A program made the position numbers and the translations under genes. The notes under the pieces are model-generated. The model was not told where the DNA came from, did not search any database, and saw only the letters and a list, made by a program, of their open reading frames with translations. Shown here in pieces: positions 53,850 through 64,000 of a DNA stretch of 64,000 bases. Each line of letters starts with the position of its first letter. The stretch's first letter is position 1. The DNA is from Sinotaia quadrata. Lineage: Eukaryota > Mollusca > Gastropoda > Architaenioglossa > Viviparidae. The stretch covers positions 6,801,001-6,865,000 of the forward strand of contig CM054182.1 of NCBI GenBank assembly GCA_028829895.1, written 5' to 3'.

Positions 53850-56029
53850 ATGGCGTCAACTTCTGGCACCAAAAGACTGGCAAGGAACGAAAGGTCAGGA
53901 CCTCCAGCGAAAAGGTCCACTCAAAAGTCAACGTATGTATGACTGTCAAGAGACAGGAATATTATATTACCCACACACACACACACCCTTTCAAGGAAAT
54001 CTATGATAATATATAATTAGATTTATTCCAGCAGTAGTAAGTATTTTTAGTAGTAGTAATTGTCATTGCCATCATCATCATCTACTCTAGGAGGAAGCGT
54101 AAACTAAAATGAATCGAGAAATTATTTAACAATCAATCTTTTAACTGCAATGTTTATCAGGCAGAGGAATTTAGATTTTTAATACATCAACAATTTGTAG
54201 TGTCCAGCTCTGGACCGAGGCCATCCCTTTAGGGGAGGGTAGTGCCTCGTTGCACTGACTTGACAGCAACAACTTTGGACGGTTTTGTTTATTCCACAGA
54301 AAAAAGGAATCTACATCGGATTCGAAATATTTCTTTCACTACACCAACAAAAAGGGGAGAGACGCAATCAAAAAACAAGGATTCATCAAGGCCAGTGGTG
54401 ACGTTGGTGTGGATGCAGCCTTTGGTGAAGGTAATCTACTTTGAAAAGTGCATAAAAGGGGTTGGGGATACTTGTCAAATGAACACGTTCATAGAATCAT
54501 AGGTATATATTTTTATTCACAACACTTCTATGATTTATTAGTATTTTTTTCGTTGTAATTAACAATATATAAAAGGATGCATAGGAGGAAAAAAATGACA
54601 AATCTGTTTTGGTCAATTACTTATTCTATTTGATAATATTTTACTATTTCTATGTTCAAAGATCAATTAAAGTTATATTTTACATAATAAATGCAGAAAT
54701 GCTGAAAATTATATATAATTCTACGCATTCAGTAGTTATTATTAATAAATGAATTATCCTGTCGTCTGCTATACCCCTCCGAGAGATTTTATAACGACTT
54801 TCAACTGCCTATGCGAATGAAGAATCTATATCTCTATAATTTTTTAGAAATTTTCGGGAAACATTAACTCGGAAATCCCTCACTATTAAGGAAGAAGGTT
54901 TATACTCTCACTGTAAAAAAAAACAACCTGACAACAGTTGTCTTCATTATGTCTGACGTATCTATGGTCACAGAGTCTTTCGTCATTTTTTACTCTTTCT
55001 ACAGGCAAATCATAAACAGTGCACAATCGTACCAGACTAAAGAGGATTTTGTATTTGTTAAGTAGCAGTAGTATTTAATTTTAACAAGTAGGTTGCAGTT
55101 GTAGTGTTCCCCGCTCCCCCCCCCCCCCGCCCGAACAATAACCCAAGGCAATTAAATATTCATTTAATATACAAGACCTAACATTTTAATTCGAGCTTGA
55201 AGAAATAAACAAGGCATTCCTGAACGCTTGTTTCACTTCCTTGATCATATTACGGAGAATTTTGTAACTGTTGTTCTATTATTTTTCTTTGTGTTTTCAT
55301 TTCAATTGTGTGCTTAGTTATTTCATATTTCTTTTAATAAGGGTACATTTTGTTAACTCATATAATAATAATTTGTCCCGTCATGCACACTTGGTATTCA
55401 ACACTGATTGTAGGGCAGACTACTCTATTTAAAGAAGACAAAGCAATGCTATGGTGGTTTATATTTATTTCATTTAGTACAGATTCTTTGCATTGACTTG
55501 CAAAAAGAGCAAAATAAGATAAATTTATTTAAAAGTTTATTGAATCTGCTAATTGCATTTATTTGAAATTATGAAATTATGGCTGCCACTGGAAGACGCG
55601 GGTGGCGTGTGAAAACAATTCAACCCTTTGAGCCGAATTAATTCCTTTCTTCTTATAAACTTACCCTCTCTGTTCCGTATTTCACTAGGGGTCTACTTAA
55701 CAAGCGTCCCTCCACTGGAGGGAAAAGTGGCAGTGGCCAAAAACAACTGGAAACAAGCGTTCAATCAAGCCCTTAAAAACCGGAAACTGGACTACGTCAT
55801 CCTGATTCTCATGCCAGTTGATGACGTAGAGCGTGCAAAAACAAAACGTGATGTTTACCTCTACAAGGGAAACCTTGTTTTAAAAAATTATCATCCTGAA
55901 ATTTTGACGTGGAAGGAGGCCGTTAAAAGGTGCACCGAACTCGTTCTCCAGGTGCTAGAAGAGGTGGAAGACGAAGAGTCCTATGACGACGACGTCGATG
56001 ACTGGATGTCGGACATTTTCCCGTACTAA
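53850..56029 (+). CDS. HYD1-type ADP-ribosyltransferase-like protein, gene 6 (three coding exons)
   Basis: Exons 53850-53932, 54300-54430 and 55689-56029 (phases 2 and 1) give 184 residues. Donors AAC/gtatgt and GAAG/gtaatc; acceptors TTCCACAG and TTCACTAG. Residues 1-30 are basic with Pro-Pro-Ala-Lys-Arg and Thr-Lys-Arg, a weak nuclear-type signal similar in kind to gene 4. The core has His41-Tyr42-Thr43, Phe-Gly-Glu-Gly, Val73-Tyr74-Leu75-Thr76, Lys-Asn-Asn-Trp, Lys-Leu-Asp-Tyr and Arg-Asp-Val-Tyr-Leu-Tyr-Lys-Gly-Asn. The last 25 residues are acidic and end Phe-Pro-Tyr as in gene 5. It is the compact duplicate of gene 5 and shows all expected landmarks intact. A different frame read across exon 2 (54242-54502) is spurious. 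Confidence 0.82.
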
Positions 56030-56164
56030 TATGGTCCTGAGAATGCCTCCAACTCAAATAGTTATAAATCTTATTAGAGTGAATTAAAATTTATAGAAAA
56101 GTGTAGTATGAAAGAGAGGTACATTATTTTATTTTCAACTGACTGTTATTAATGTTAAAGTAAC

Positions 56165-56320
56165 AGAATATATACTAAATGTTTATAATGTAGATGTTAT
56201 AGCATATATACTGAATGCTTATTTTGCAGATGTTATAGCGCATATATTGAATGTTTATATTGCAGACATTGTAGCTCATATACTGAATGTTTATGTTGTA
56301 GACGTTATAGCATATATAGG
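56165..56320. repeat. about 40-bp degenerate tandem repeat, 4 units
   Basis: Units with GATGTTATAGCATATATACTGAATG recur four times with substitutions, in the 3' flank of gene 6. Confidence 0.75.
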
Positions 56321-56409
56321 TGTGTATAAGGTTATTGTTTATAATAAGCATAGACTTGTAATTGTCATTATGATTCTGCAGGCAGTTTAAGTGCTGACTT
56401 ACTGAACGA

Positions 56410-56506
56410 GTGAATTCATTTTATATTTGGAATGACGCATGCGCACAGAGAAACCAGGCAGCTGCAAATGTTGTGATAAGTCATTCCAAATATAAAATTA
56501 ATTCAC
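56410..56506. repeat. 27-bp inverted repeat around a 43-bp loop
   Basis: 56410-56436 and the reverse complement of 56480-56506 agree at 26 of 27 positions (arms start GTGAATT and end GGAATGAC). The loop contains GCATGCGC. It is a hairpin or small fold-back element in the gene 6 flank. Confidence 0.85.
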
Positions 56507-57371
56507 ACACGTATTTATATAATAATAAATCAGGATGCTACTAAAACGACTGTCCATCTGACCGAGAAAGGTACAATAACCTTCGGACTAGATGGTATCA
56601 TGACTAAACTGAATGGGACAATATAAAAAATATATAATTTCTTTTTAGAATTTGGTTCTTTCTGTACAAATCTCTGCTTTTTGTTAGCTATGAAATATAT
56701 AATCATCTTGTAAAATTAATCGCACCAAAATAAAATTTGCTTCAAGAAATCTGCAACTTTCTGGTGTTTCCTGTTAGCAGGAGTTACAACACATGTCAAC
56801 AAATATAATTGCTTGTTTTCTCTGTCTTAACTAATCGGGGTGGGGTTGTTTTTCTGAGTTGTTTGGGTTTGTTCGGGTTGTTTTTTTTTTTTTGTTTTTT
56901 TTTTGGGGGGGCTGTTGTTTAGGTATTGGATTGCAAAACAGACTTTTCACTCGTGACCTTGGATACTGGACAATATCACCATAATCCATCGTGAAAATGA
57001 ATTTAATGGACAATGTCATTTTAAGCAGTGTTAAAAACCCAAGAAAATTTAGGGAACGGACGAACATTTATTTTCTAATGTGTCATTTCTATCAGTGTTT
57101 GCCTGTTTGCAGACTTGCTTTTTTCCCTACCAAAATTTTATTTATACAACAGCTATATGTTCAATTTTTTTATAAAACTCAGTAGAAGTTGTTATTGACT
57201 TTTTAAAAACAAATGTGTTACAAGCCTCTCGTTTTCTGTCCCCAACTTAATGATCTTAATTACTTGCATTAAATATGGTTTCTAATACAACTAAAACTTT
57301 TCATGTAGTCAAAATAACGTAAATTTAATCTTAAATTGGGACTTGTGTCACTATTGCAACACGTCATTGTT

Positions 57372-57604
57372 CAGAATGGGAGACAATAAGTGAAGAATGG
57401 GGGACAATAAGTGAAGAATGGGAGACATTAAGTGAAGAATGGGAGACAATAAGTGAAGAATGGGAGACAATAAGTGAAGAATGGGAGACAATACGGGAAG
57501 AATGAGAGACAATAAGTGAAGAATGGGAGACAATAAGTGAAGAATGGGAGACATTAAGTGAAGAATGGGAGACATTAAGTGAAGAATGAGAGACAATAAG
57601 TGAA
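57372..57604. repeat. 21-bp minisatellite, about 11 units
   Basis: GAATGGGAGACAATAAGTGA-type units repeat every 21 bases with few changes. Being a multiple of three it stays open on the reverse strand (His-Leu-Leu-Ser-Pro-Ile repeats); I see no other sign of a gene there. Confidence 0.92.
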
Positions 57605-60600
57605 AAAGTATTGTTTTGACTATCTGGGGAATGGGGAATTTTTATTTTCTTTCTTTAAGACGATCACTATGATTCCATTTGAAAGAACTTCATCTAATCT
57701 GAACAGAATTACACTTCGAGGTTTGGGTTTCTTTTTTTTTTGGTGTGGTGGTGATGGTATTTGTTTGCTTCAAATAATACAAAGTCCAGAGCATATACTA
57801 TCCTCTTTAATTACAATTCAAGGTAAACATGATTTAAGATGAGGATGGAGAATTTTTTCTAATTAAAATTCAAACGATAATGTAACAATAAATATTAAGG
57901 GAAGAATAATAAAAGAGCCTGAAGTTTGTAGATTTTAAATATTATACTAGAGGGTTACTGTAATCGGCTATGGCTACCAATTTGCATCATTATGATTACA
58001 AAACATAAATAGCCCTAAATCAAAACATACGGTCATTTGCATGACAAATAAACTAGACATAATAAACATATGTCGATGAATAATTCTACTCTAAGACAGT
58101 AAACAAGAAGACAAACACAGCCATTGTAGAAAACAAAGTAGGCTTTCTCATTTCAGAAAACTTACTGAATTTTATCGAAGCCCTACAGATTGGTAGAGAG
58201 CGGATATAGAAGTGACAATTTATTAGTAAGATTAAATCCAAGTGAAATAGAATCTAGGTCAAACATAGTTTGTGAACGAGATGTGCCCCTTTACTAAGAT
58301 AATCTCCTTGGGGTAAAAAGCAAGCGGAAGTGAAGTCATGAATCCGGCGAGTCAAATGAGCGCCAATGTAATTTTTTCTGGTGCACGTGATCTAATTCCT
58401 GCTGATGACATTGAAAGTTCACCTGATAGTATTTCGCATACATTTCTAATTATGTTGGAGATAGCGAGGAAACGACTGACGATGACCCTGTCTGATTAAG
58501 TTATTTTTCTGATAATATAAAGTAACTGTACTACATGCCATACGTTTGTAGTCATCGTTAAGCTCATAGACATATTTCTAACTATTATTAAAATGAGTTG
58601 TGATGATTTGTATTGAATAATAAAAGTTTTTAAAGTACAGTTTTGTAATTGTCATTAATATATATTACACTTACTATCGCTATTTATTACTTTTAGTGAT
58701 AGTATTAACGATCTGATCTAACATTTAGAGAATAGTAGTATAGTTATGTCTTAAATAAGTGATTATCATTCTATATGTAATTTAAGATTACTTTATTTTA
58801 TAATGAAGACCAATATAGAGAATAGCAGTATAGTGCATGAATATATGTATAAATGTTCAGCGTTTAATTTTTGTGTGTACTGTTTTATTTATTTAGTATT
58901 TAAATCAAAAGCTTTTATAGATTTAACAATTAATGGCCAATGTTATATAAATTTAATAGTTGGATAGTCTTATAAACCTTAAATATATGCATTTCTTATT
59001 AATATTATAATTATTAGTATATTGTGTATACATGATCTAAAGTAATAATCACCTTCAGTTATACGAAAAATTGGCTAGAATTCTAGGGGAAAGAATTATC
59101 AGTTTCTAGTGGTGGTTTAATTAGTGCAACAAAATTTTATAACTTTGCTAACATGCAGTATTATGAAACCATAAACTGAAAGTAAAATATTTAATTATGA
59201 TCAAGTTACTTCAACTATTCGTTTGTACACAATTAGTTTTGACACATGCGTAATAATATTGATTTAAACTAAAGTTAACGGCAGAAAAGAAAGACTTCAG
59301 TTTTGTTCTTATACTGGCTACAGTAAGAAAATTTGTCATATACATTTATATTGTGATTAGTGTTCAAAGTAATGCTACAATATATAAAGTAAAATATTAT
59401 GTTGTAATTAACATAAAAGCAACCACCGATGTAATGAAATGCATTCATACAAATTCAGATTAATATTTGATGATAGAGGTTTGATGAATATATATTTAAT
59501 ATATGAAACATCTTAATCAGTAGATTTTTTTAATTAAATCAGATATTGCAAAGTAATTAAACAACATTTGATTAACTGAAAGTGAATTAATCATACTAAT
59601 AATCAAGTTAACAACACATATCAAGTTGAAACAGCAAGAAGTATCTATTTTAATAATTCATTTTATGTATGACTGATTTAGGCACTACCAACTAATAATT
59701 TTTATTAATTTACCAAGAGTGATTTTAATTATTGCAGGAACTCTATTTTCCATCTTTATTGTAAAGGTGCAAATGTGGAAAGTGCATTTAGATTAATTTT
59801 AGTTATGTGTCAAAAATTAATTACGTATCTGCAATTAAGAAAAAATAAAACCCATCAGAAATCATACTAACTTTTTCAATAAATTTTCTATGATTACTTA
59901 TTGACTTCCCAGTTACAAGAAGATTCACTACATATTTATGACAGCTGTCAGTGTAATGAACTGTATGTAAAATTGCAAATCAATGTCAATGATCAAGCGA
60001 TGGAGCCATAACTGTTTAAGTGTAAAACTGATTTTAAACTGGTTTAAGTCTAACTTTTGATCCCTCAACGTCTGGCATTGCTAAACTGTCCCGAAAATAA
60101 TGTCTGCTTTGCATTTCACACTCTTCTTCTTAGAAGTGCTCGTTACACACTGCTGTCCCTTGTGTGGAATGAAAGTTTTCTTTTTTCAGCTTTGTAATCA
60201 ACCTTTTTCGTAAATTGTGATCTTGGGGAATGTAAAACAATGAATAGTTTTGGTTTGTCTGCTGTTTGTGCAGCCATATGCACTGCAATATTCAAACATA
60301 TTTTAATTTTTCAAACGATGCATTTAACGGAAGACAATATGTCGGACAGCGTATGCGGATTGTTGGTCTCACTCGTGACGTCACATGTTATGTTGCTATG
60401 GTGGGAAGTCATTCTTGCAAATGAACGAGAGCTCTGATTTCTTTCAGAAATGTTAAACTTTCAAATGCATTCATACAAATCTCTGAAATGTAAAATTTTG
60501 GACTATGATTTTAAGAATACCGATTTATTTTTATCTGTGGCTGACCTAGATTCCAATTCACTTGGTCTTTAAGTTTGGTGGATCCAAACAAACAATTACT

Positions 60601-61379
60601 GGAAATTTAACAATATTTTGTTAACAGAATTAGATACAGGAGGAAGTTAAAGTAAATTTAAAGTTATGATCAAAACTTAAGCCATTTATAATAAACTAAT
60701 AACTGCATTAGGAGTCAACTCAGTGTTTTGGGAGGACACTTCTATGTTTTGACAACTTAGGCTGGCTCAATCACGTGTCGGCATGACCACTAAATAATGA
60801 GATTGCAGATTAAGATTTGTTTCATGGGAGATAATTTGAACGGAGTTACTATTTTTGTACATTTTTACGTGCATAATCTCTGACTCTCAAGAGCTTTCAC
60901 TCTGTGATGATCACAAACGTTCTTATGAATAAATCCTCTAAGTGATATAATAGAATTTGTTTTTAGTGCTGTTCTGTAGATTAGCATTAATTGTTCTACT
61001 GGATTGAGTAAAGGTTAGCTGCAATTTAGTGGGAAGAGTTATGTTAGTATTGTATTCATTGTTGAAAACTGATGTTATAACACCACTTGTTATTCAAGTT
61101 CAATGGGAAACATAATATTGTACACTACCTGGTAGTACATCCCTCTCTAGATCGTGTAAGAGAGAAAGCATAAACCTGTTATGTTCATGAACTTTCCACC
61201 TTTCCCAGAGCAGCTTTTTGGATTAATCTGAGATCAGTCGACTTGTTCACATTGCCAACTTGTGCATTCATTCATATCGATCTATAAATATGTCTATGAA
61301 TGCACTTTATGTTCTATCTGTGTATCTACCTATATCCCAATAATAGCTTTTTAAAATTGATTTCTTCATCTCACAAATA
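57605..61379. other. long AT-rich intergenic stretch, no gene supported
   Basis: I see no convincing exon. A small ORF at 58338-58499 (54 codons) has an acidic sequence in an adjacent frame near its end, suggesting a frameshifted relic, but it matches nothing else in the window. A GC-richer patch at 60060-60440 contains only a short hydrophobic ORF. Confidence 0.4.
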
Positions 61380-63516
61380 CGCACGCAGGCATGCATGCAC
61401 ACACACACACACACACATAGAACTTCAAACATATGCTACAGCGGTAGCCGCGTTCAATCGATTTGGCTATCTGTCTATTAAAGCGCCTTTTACATTGCTT
61501 GTTTGCGAAAATTATTAAATAATTGTAGGGTAAGGTGTAAGTCAAAGTCTAGTCGTGACCTATAATTTATTATAATCATTCTAGTCATCACTTATGTGTT
61601 ACACCAGCAACCAAGACAGTACTAAGACAGCAAATAATGTTCTTTGATGACACACAGTGATGCTACGGTTACGACACAATTAAATAAGGTGAATTCCTGT
61701 AGCTGAATGTTCCAATGTGAATGATCGCATTGTGAATGGAAGGAAGGACGGAAAACGATGGCTCCAAAGGCCTTCTGGGCCTTTCTTATCATAGTTACAG
61801 AAATGATGTACTCAGTGACTTAACCCTGTGAACAAGTCAAATCTTTTCAGAATCTTAAGTCATATACATGTGTAGTAACAATAACGTTTTGAAAAGTGTC
61901 AGATTAGTATGAAACAGACTGGCAATTATATTACATTAAAGCAGTGATCAAGAACGATAACTGGGATGTAAGTCACATTCAAAATGTAGAACAAGACACC
62001 GCAAAAATAAATCGTGCCCTCCTTTTTGATTTGCTTTTTCTTTTCGTTACTGGAATGTAAACTATTATCACTTGGGCTGTTTTGCTTGTAAATTATTTTG
62101 TATTCGATTGTTTTTTAATGTAAATGTTTTGTCTTGATTGTTTGGAAAGCATTCGATTTCTTTTTCGCGTTGTTATGAATGCAACTATTTAATTTTAGTT
62201 AGTTTTGTATGTATGCTATTATATAATGGACTATTCTGAAAGTGAGTTATTTTTACATGTACGGTATTATATCATGGACTATTCTCAAAATGAGTTATTT
62301 TTATGTGTGCAGTATTGTATCTTGGACTATTCTCAAAGTGAGTTATTTTTGCATAACACGTAAGCTATTTTGACTGGAGTTGTTTAGACAGTAAATTAAT
62401 TTGCCTTGGGTTGTTTTTAATTAATGTAAGCAATTTTGTCTTATGTTGTTTGCGTTAATACTGAGGTGATTATTTCATAGACAACCACCTAAATTTCTGT
62501 CACCTCTGAAATAAAGACAACTTGAAAAGTTAACTCCACTATACATTCACAGTAGCTTGGAATTTCATTAAGTGATTCACATTTCACTAAAGCAGATGAA
62601 TTCAGCGTGAATTTAGTAACATAGAAAGTTTCCAATTATACGCTGTTTCTTTTATCGTATTCCAGTAACAGTGAAGATAATGGTGACTTAATAAATATTT
62701 TATCTTAAAGCAGTTTTAACGCCTTATACTGCTAATTCATATAGCACAATAAAATGTGGACACAGGAAGACAAGCTACTGTACATGGGAATGCTGCAGTA
62801 ATAATATAAAACTAATGGAGGTACGTGTGAAATGAAATTACAAGATGTACATAAGAATGTTGCATGAATGTGTATATATTTACAAGTCGAAATTGTGTAC
62901 TATTTTTTAAAGTATATGAGCGGTTATATTATATTGTTGGTAGTTTCTATATTTGTTATCACTATGATGATAAATGTTTGAGTGAACTGCTTGAAAACCG
63001 CTTTCAGAAACAACCTAAAAATTGTTTACTATACCTCAGTGGTCTTTCAGTGACATCGATCCACAGGTGTACAATTGCACTGTTGTGTATTGCTGAAGCC
63101 AGGCAATGCAAAGTGTGTATATGCAATTTTCATGTAGTCAGTCTTTGAAACCAATCATATTTATTTATATTTAAACTGAAATTTTATTTCAAATGTCAGT
63201 CATATTCAATCCAGAGAGTTAGTTGGTTTGCTGTTTGTTTGTGAATATTTTGTTTTTGCTTGTTTGAATATATACGTGCATGTTTGTTTGTATGTTTGTT
63301 TTAGAATAGTAAATTCTTTCAAAGGTTTATCACGATTTCACGAAATAGTTATCGTAACATTTTCAACATTTTCTCAGTGCACGATTCTCACTGCATTTAT
63401 TGACAGAGATTGTAACTCAAACCCCAAAATCTTAAACAACTTTACTGCACTACAAGCGTAAGCAGCAATGTAAATGTTAAAGACACGTGCCCTTCAAAGT
63501 ACCTTTACAGTATATA
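61380..63516 (-). other. duplicated 3' flank of gene 7 (paralogous to 14440-17298)
   Basis: Collinear blocks match the gene 3 flank (see 14440-17298). Here the 0.69-kb insertion and the fourfold 68-bp repeat are absent, so this is the simpler arrangement. AATAAA on the minus strand at 63396-63401 is the likely polyadenylation signal of gene 7. ORFs at 62864-63148 and 63228-63461 lie in this non-coding flank. Confidence 0.75.
62215..62350. repeat. 57-bp tandem repeat, about 2.5 units
   Basis: Units with GGACTATTCT and GTGAGTTATTTTTA recur at about 57-base spacing within the gene 7 flank. Confidence 0.75.
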
Positions 63517-63863
63517 CTAAGTAAATATTTTATTGAGCACATTTCCGACAAGAGCAGCGACCCCGACTACTAAACCAAAAACAACCAATCCAAGGTCTAC
63601 TCCCTCCACGTGTTCCTTAGTCGGCCACTTCATGATTTCGTATTGGTAGTTTTTGTAATGCAAATCTCCCTTGTAAATGTAAATATCTCGAGTATCTCCT
63701 TTCGGCATTGGGACTTTGGTGACCTCTTTAGCAGGCAAAAGGACACAGATGAAGTAATCCAGTTTTTTGTCTCTCAATGCTTGTTCCCAACCCGCGTCCC
63801 AGTTGTTCTCTGCAATATCTTTCTTATTCTTATTGGTTGGTCCTTGTCTAGTCAAGTAGACAC
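63517..63863 (-). CDS. HYD1-type ADP-ribosyltransferase-like protein, gene 7, last exon only
   Basis: On the minus strand the terminal exon runs from 63863 (acceptor CTCTAG) to the stop at 63517, starting in phase 1 as in all paralogues. It encodes Val-Tyr-Leu-Thr, Glu-Asn-Asn-Trp, Lys-Leu-Asp-Tyr, Arg-Asp-Ile-Tyr-Ile-Tyr-Lys-Gly-Asp and a C-terminal hydrophobic anchor of about 22 residues ending Lys-Ile-Phe-Thr. It is very close to gene 3 and four codons longer, from small in-frame insertions near the start and in the loop before Arg-Asp. The exon with the His-Tyr-Thr motif must lie beyond the window end. Both the exon and its anchor are intact, so the gene may be functional. Confidence 0.78.
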
Positions 63864-64000
63864 CTAGAGTTAATAAAATGAAATACTTTTATTGTAATTT
63901 AATACTTTCTAAACTAATTAAAAAGTGAAATTGTTATTTATAAATGATTCTTTGAGAATAAATTGTCGTTTAATGCCTAGTAATAGAAGAAAAAAGAAAG

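Noticed and set aside
57351..57596. 81-codon minus-strand ORF of His-Leu-Leu-Ser-Pro-Ile repeats
   Set aside because: Produced by a 21-bp minisatellite whose unit is a multiple of three; no start context, splice site or flanking coding sequence.

Overview
This is eukaryotic, intron-containing DNA: AT-rich, with many short tandem repeats, degenerate LINE fragments and no bacterial-style operons. The repeat types and the proteins suggest an invertebrate, most likely a lophotrochozoan such as a mollusc. The taxon is inference, because nothing in the window fixes it.

The only clear gene content is a cluster of paralogous, intron-split genes. I read them as an animal family of ADP-ribosyltransferase-like proteins of the HYD1 type (Pfam name Tox-ART-HYD1). 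Each has an exon ending in a His-Tyr-Thr helix segment plus an FGxG turn, then a phase-1 intron, then an exon starting Val-Tyr-(Leu/Phe)-Thr. That exon continues with Asn-Asn-Trp, a (Lys/Arg)-(Leu/Val)-Asp strand and a (Tyr/His)-x-Gly strand end. Six complete copies lie in the window: gene 1 at 2987-5618 (+), gene 2 at 10345-12837 (+), gene 3 at 17299-19569 (-), gene 4 at 25254-28124 (+), gene 5 at 37682-43796 (+) and gene 6 at 53850-56029 (+). A seventh copy (63517-63863, -) is cut by the window end, and a dead 3' fragment lies at about 31310-31448 (+). The catalytic cores are alike but the ends differ. Genes 1 and 2 start with Met-Gly-Asn and a hydrophobic stretch (probable N-myristoylation and membrane contact). 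Genes 3 and 7 end in a hydrophobic tail anchor. Genes 4, 5 and 6 have a separate upstream coding exon and acidic tails; this exon is clearly basic (nuclear-type) in 4 and 6, and the tail is very long in gene 4.

Upstream of genes 2, 4 and 6 (more weakly 1, 3 and 5) are GAAA-repeat motifs resembling interferon-stimulated response elements or IRF sites. In 2, 4, 5 and 6 they are followed by TATA-like boxes and short non-coding first exons with good splice donors. An immune-inducible, expanding effector family is therefore a reasonable hypothesis, but only a hypothesis.

The cluster grew by segmental duplication. Genes 5 and 6 share promoter, UTR intron, all coding introns and exon phases. Genes 3 and 7 share more than 2 kb of 3' flank, and an inverted copy of that flank carries the dead fragment at 31.3 kb. 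Comparing the duplicates exposes later insertions: a 0.69-kb element with target-site duplication at 14.5-15.2 kb, a roughly 2.1-kb insert in gene 5 intron 40.3-42.4 kb, and a 1.08-kb element with 250-bp inverted ends at 36.1-37.2 kb. Three different non-LTR retrotransposon remnants are visible: RNase H type at 29.3-30.9 kb, CR1/L2-like RT at 33.4-34.2 kb, and restriction-like-endonuclease type at 37.8-39.8 kb. The rest is intron, minisatellites, microsatellites and AT-rich sequence in which I see no gene. I found no tRNA, rRNA or CRISPR.
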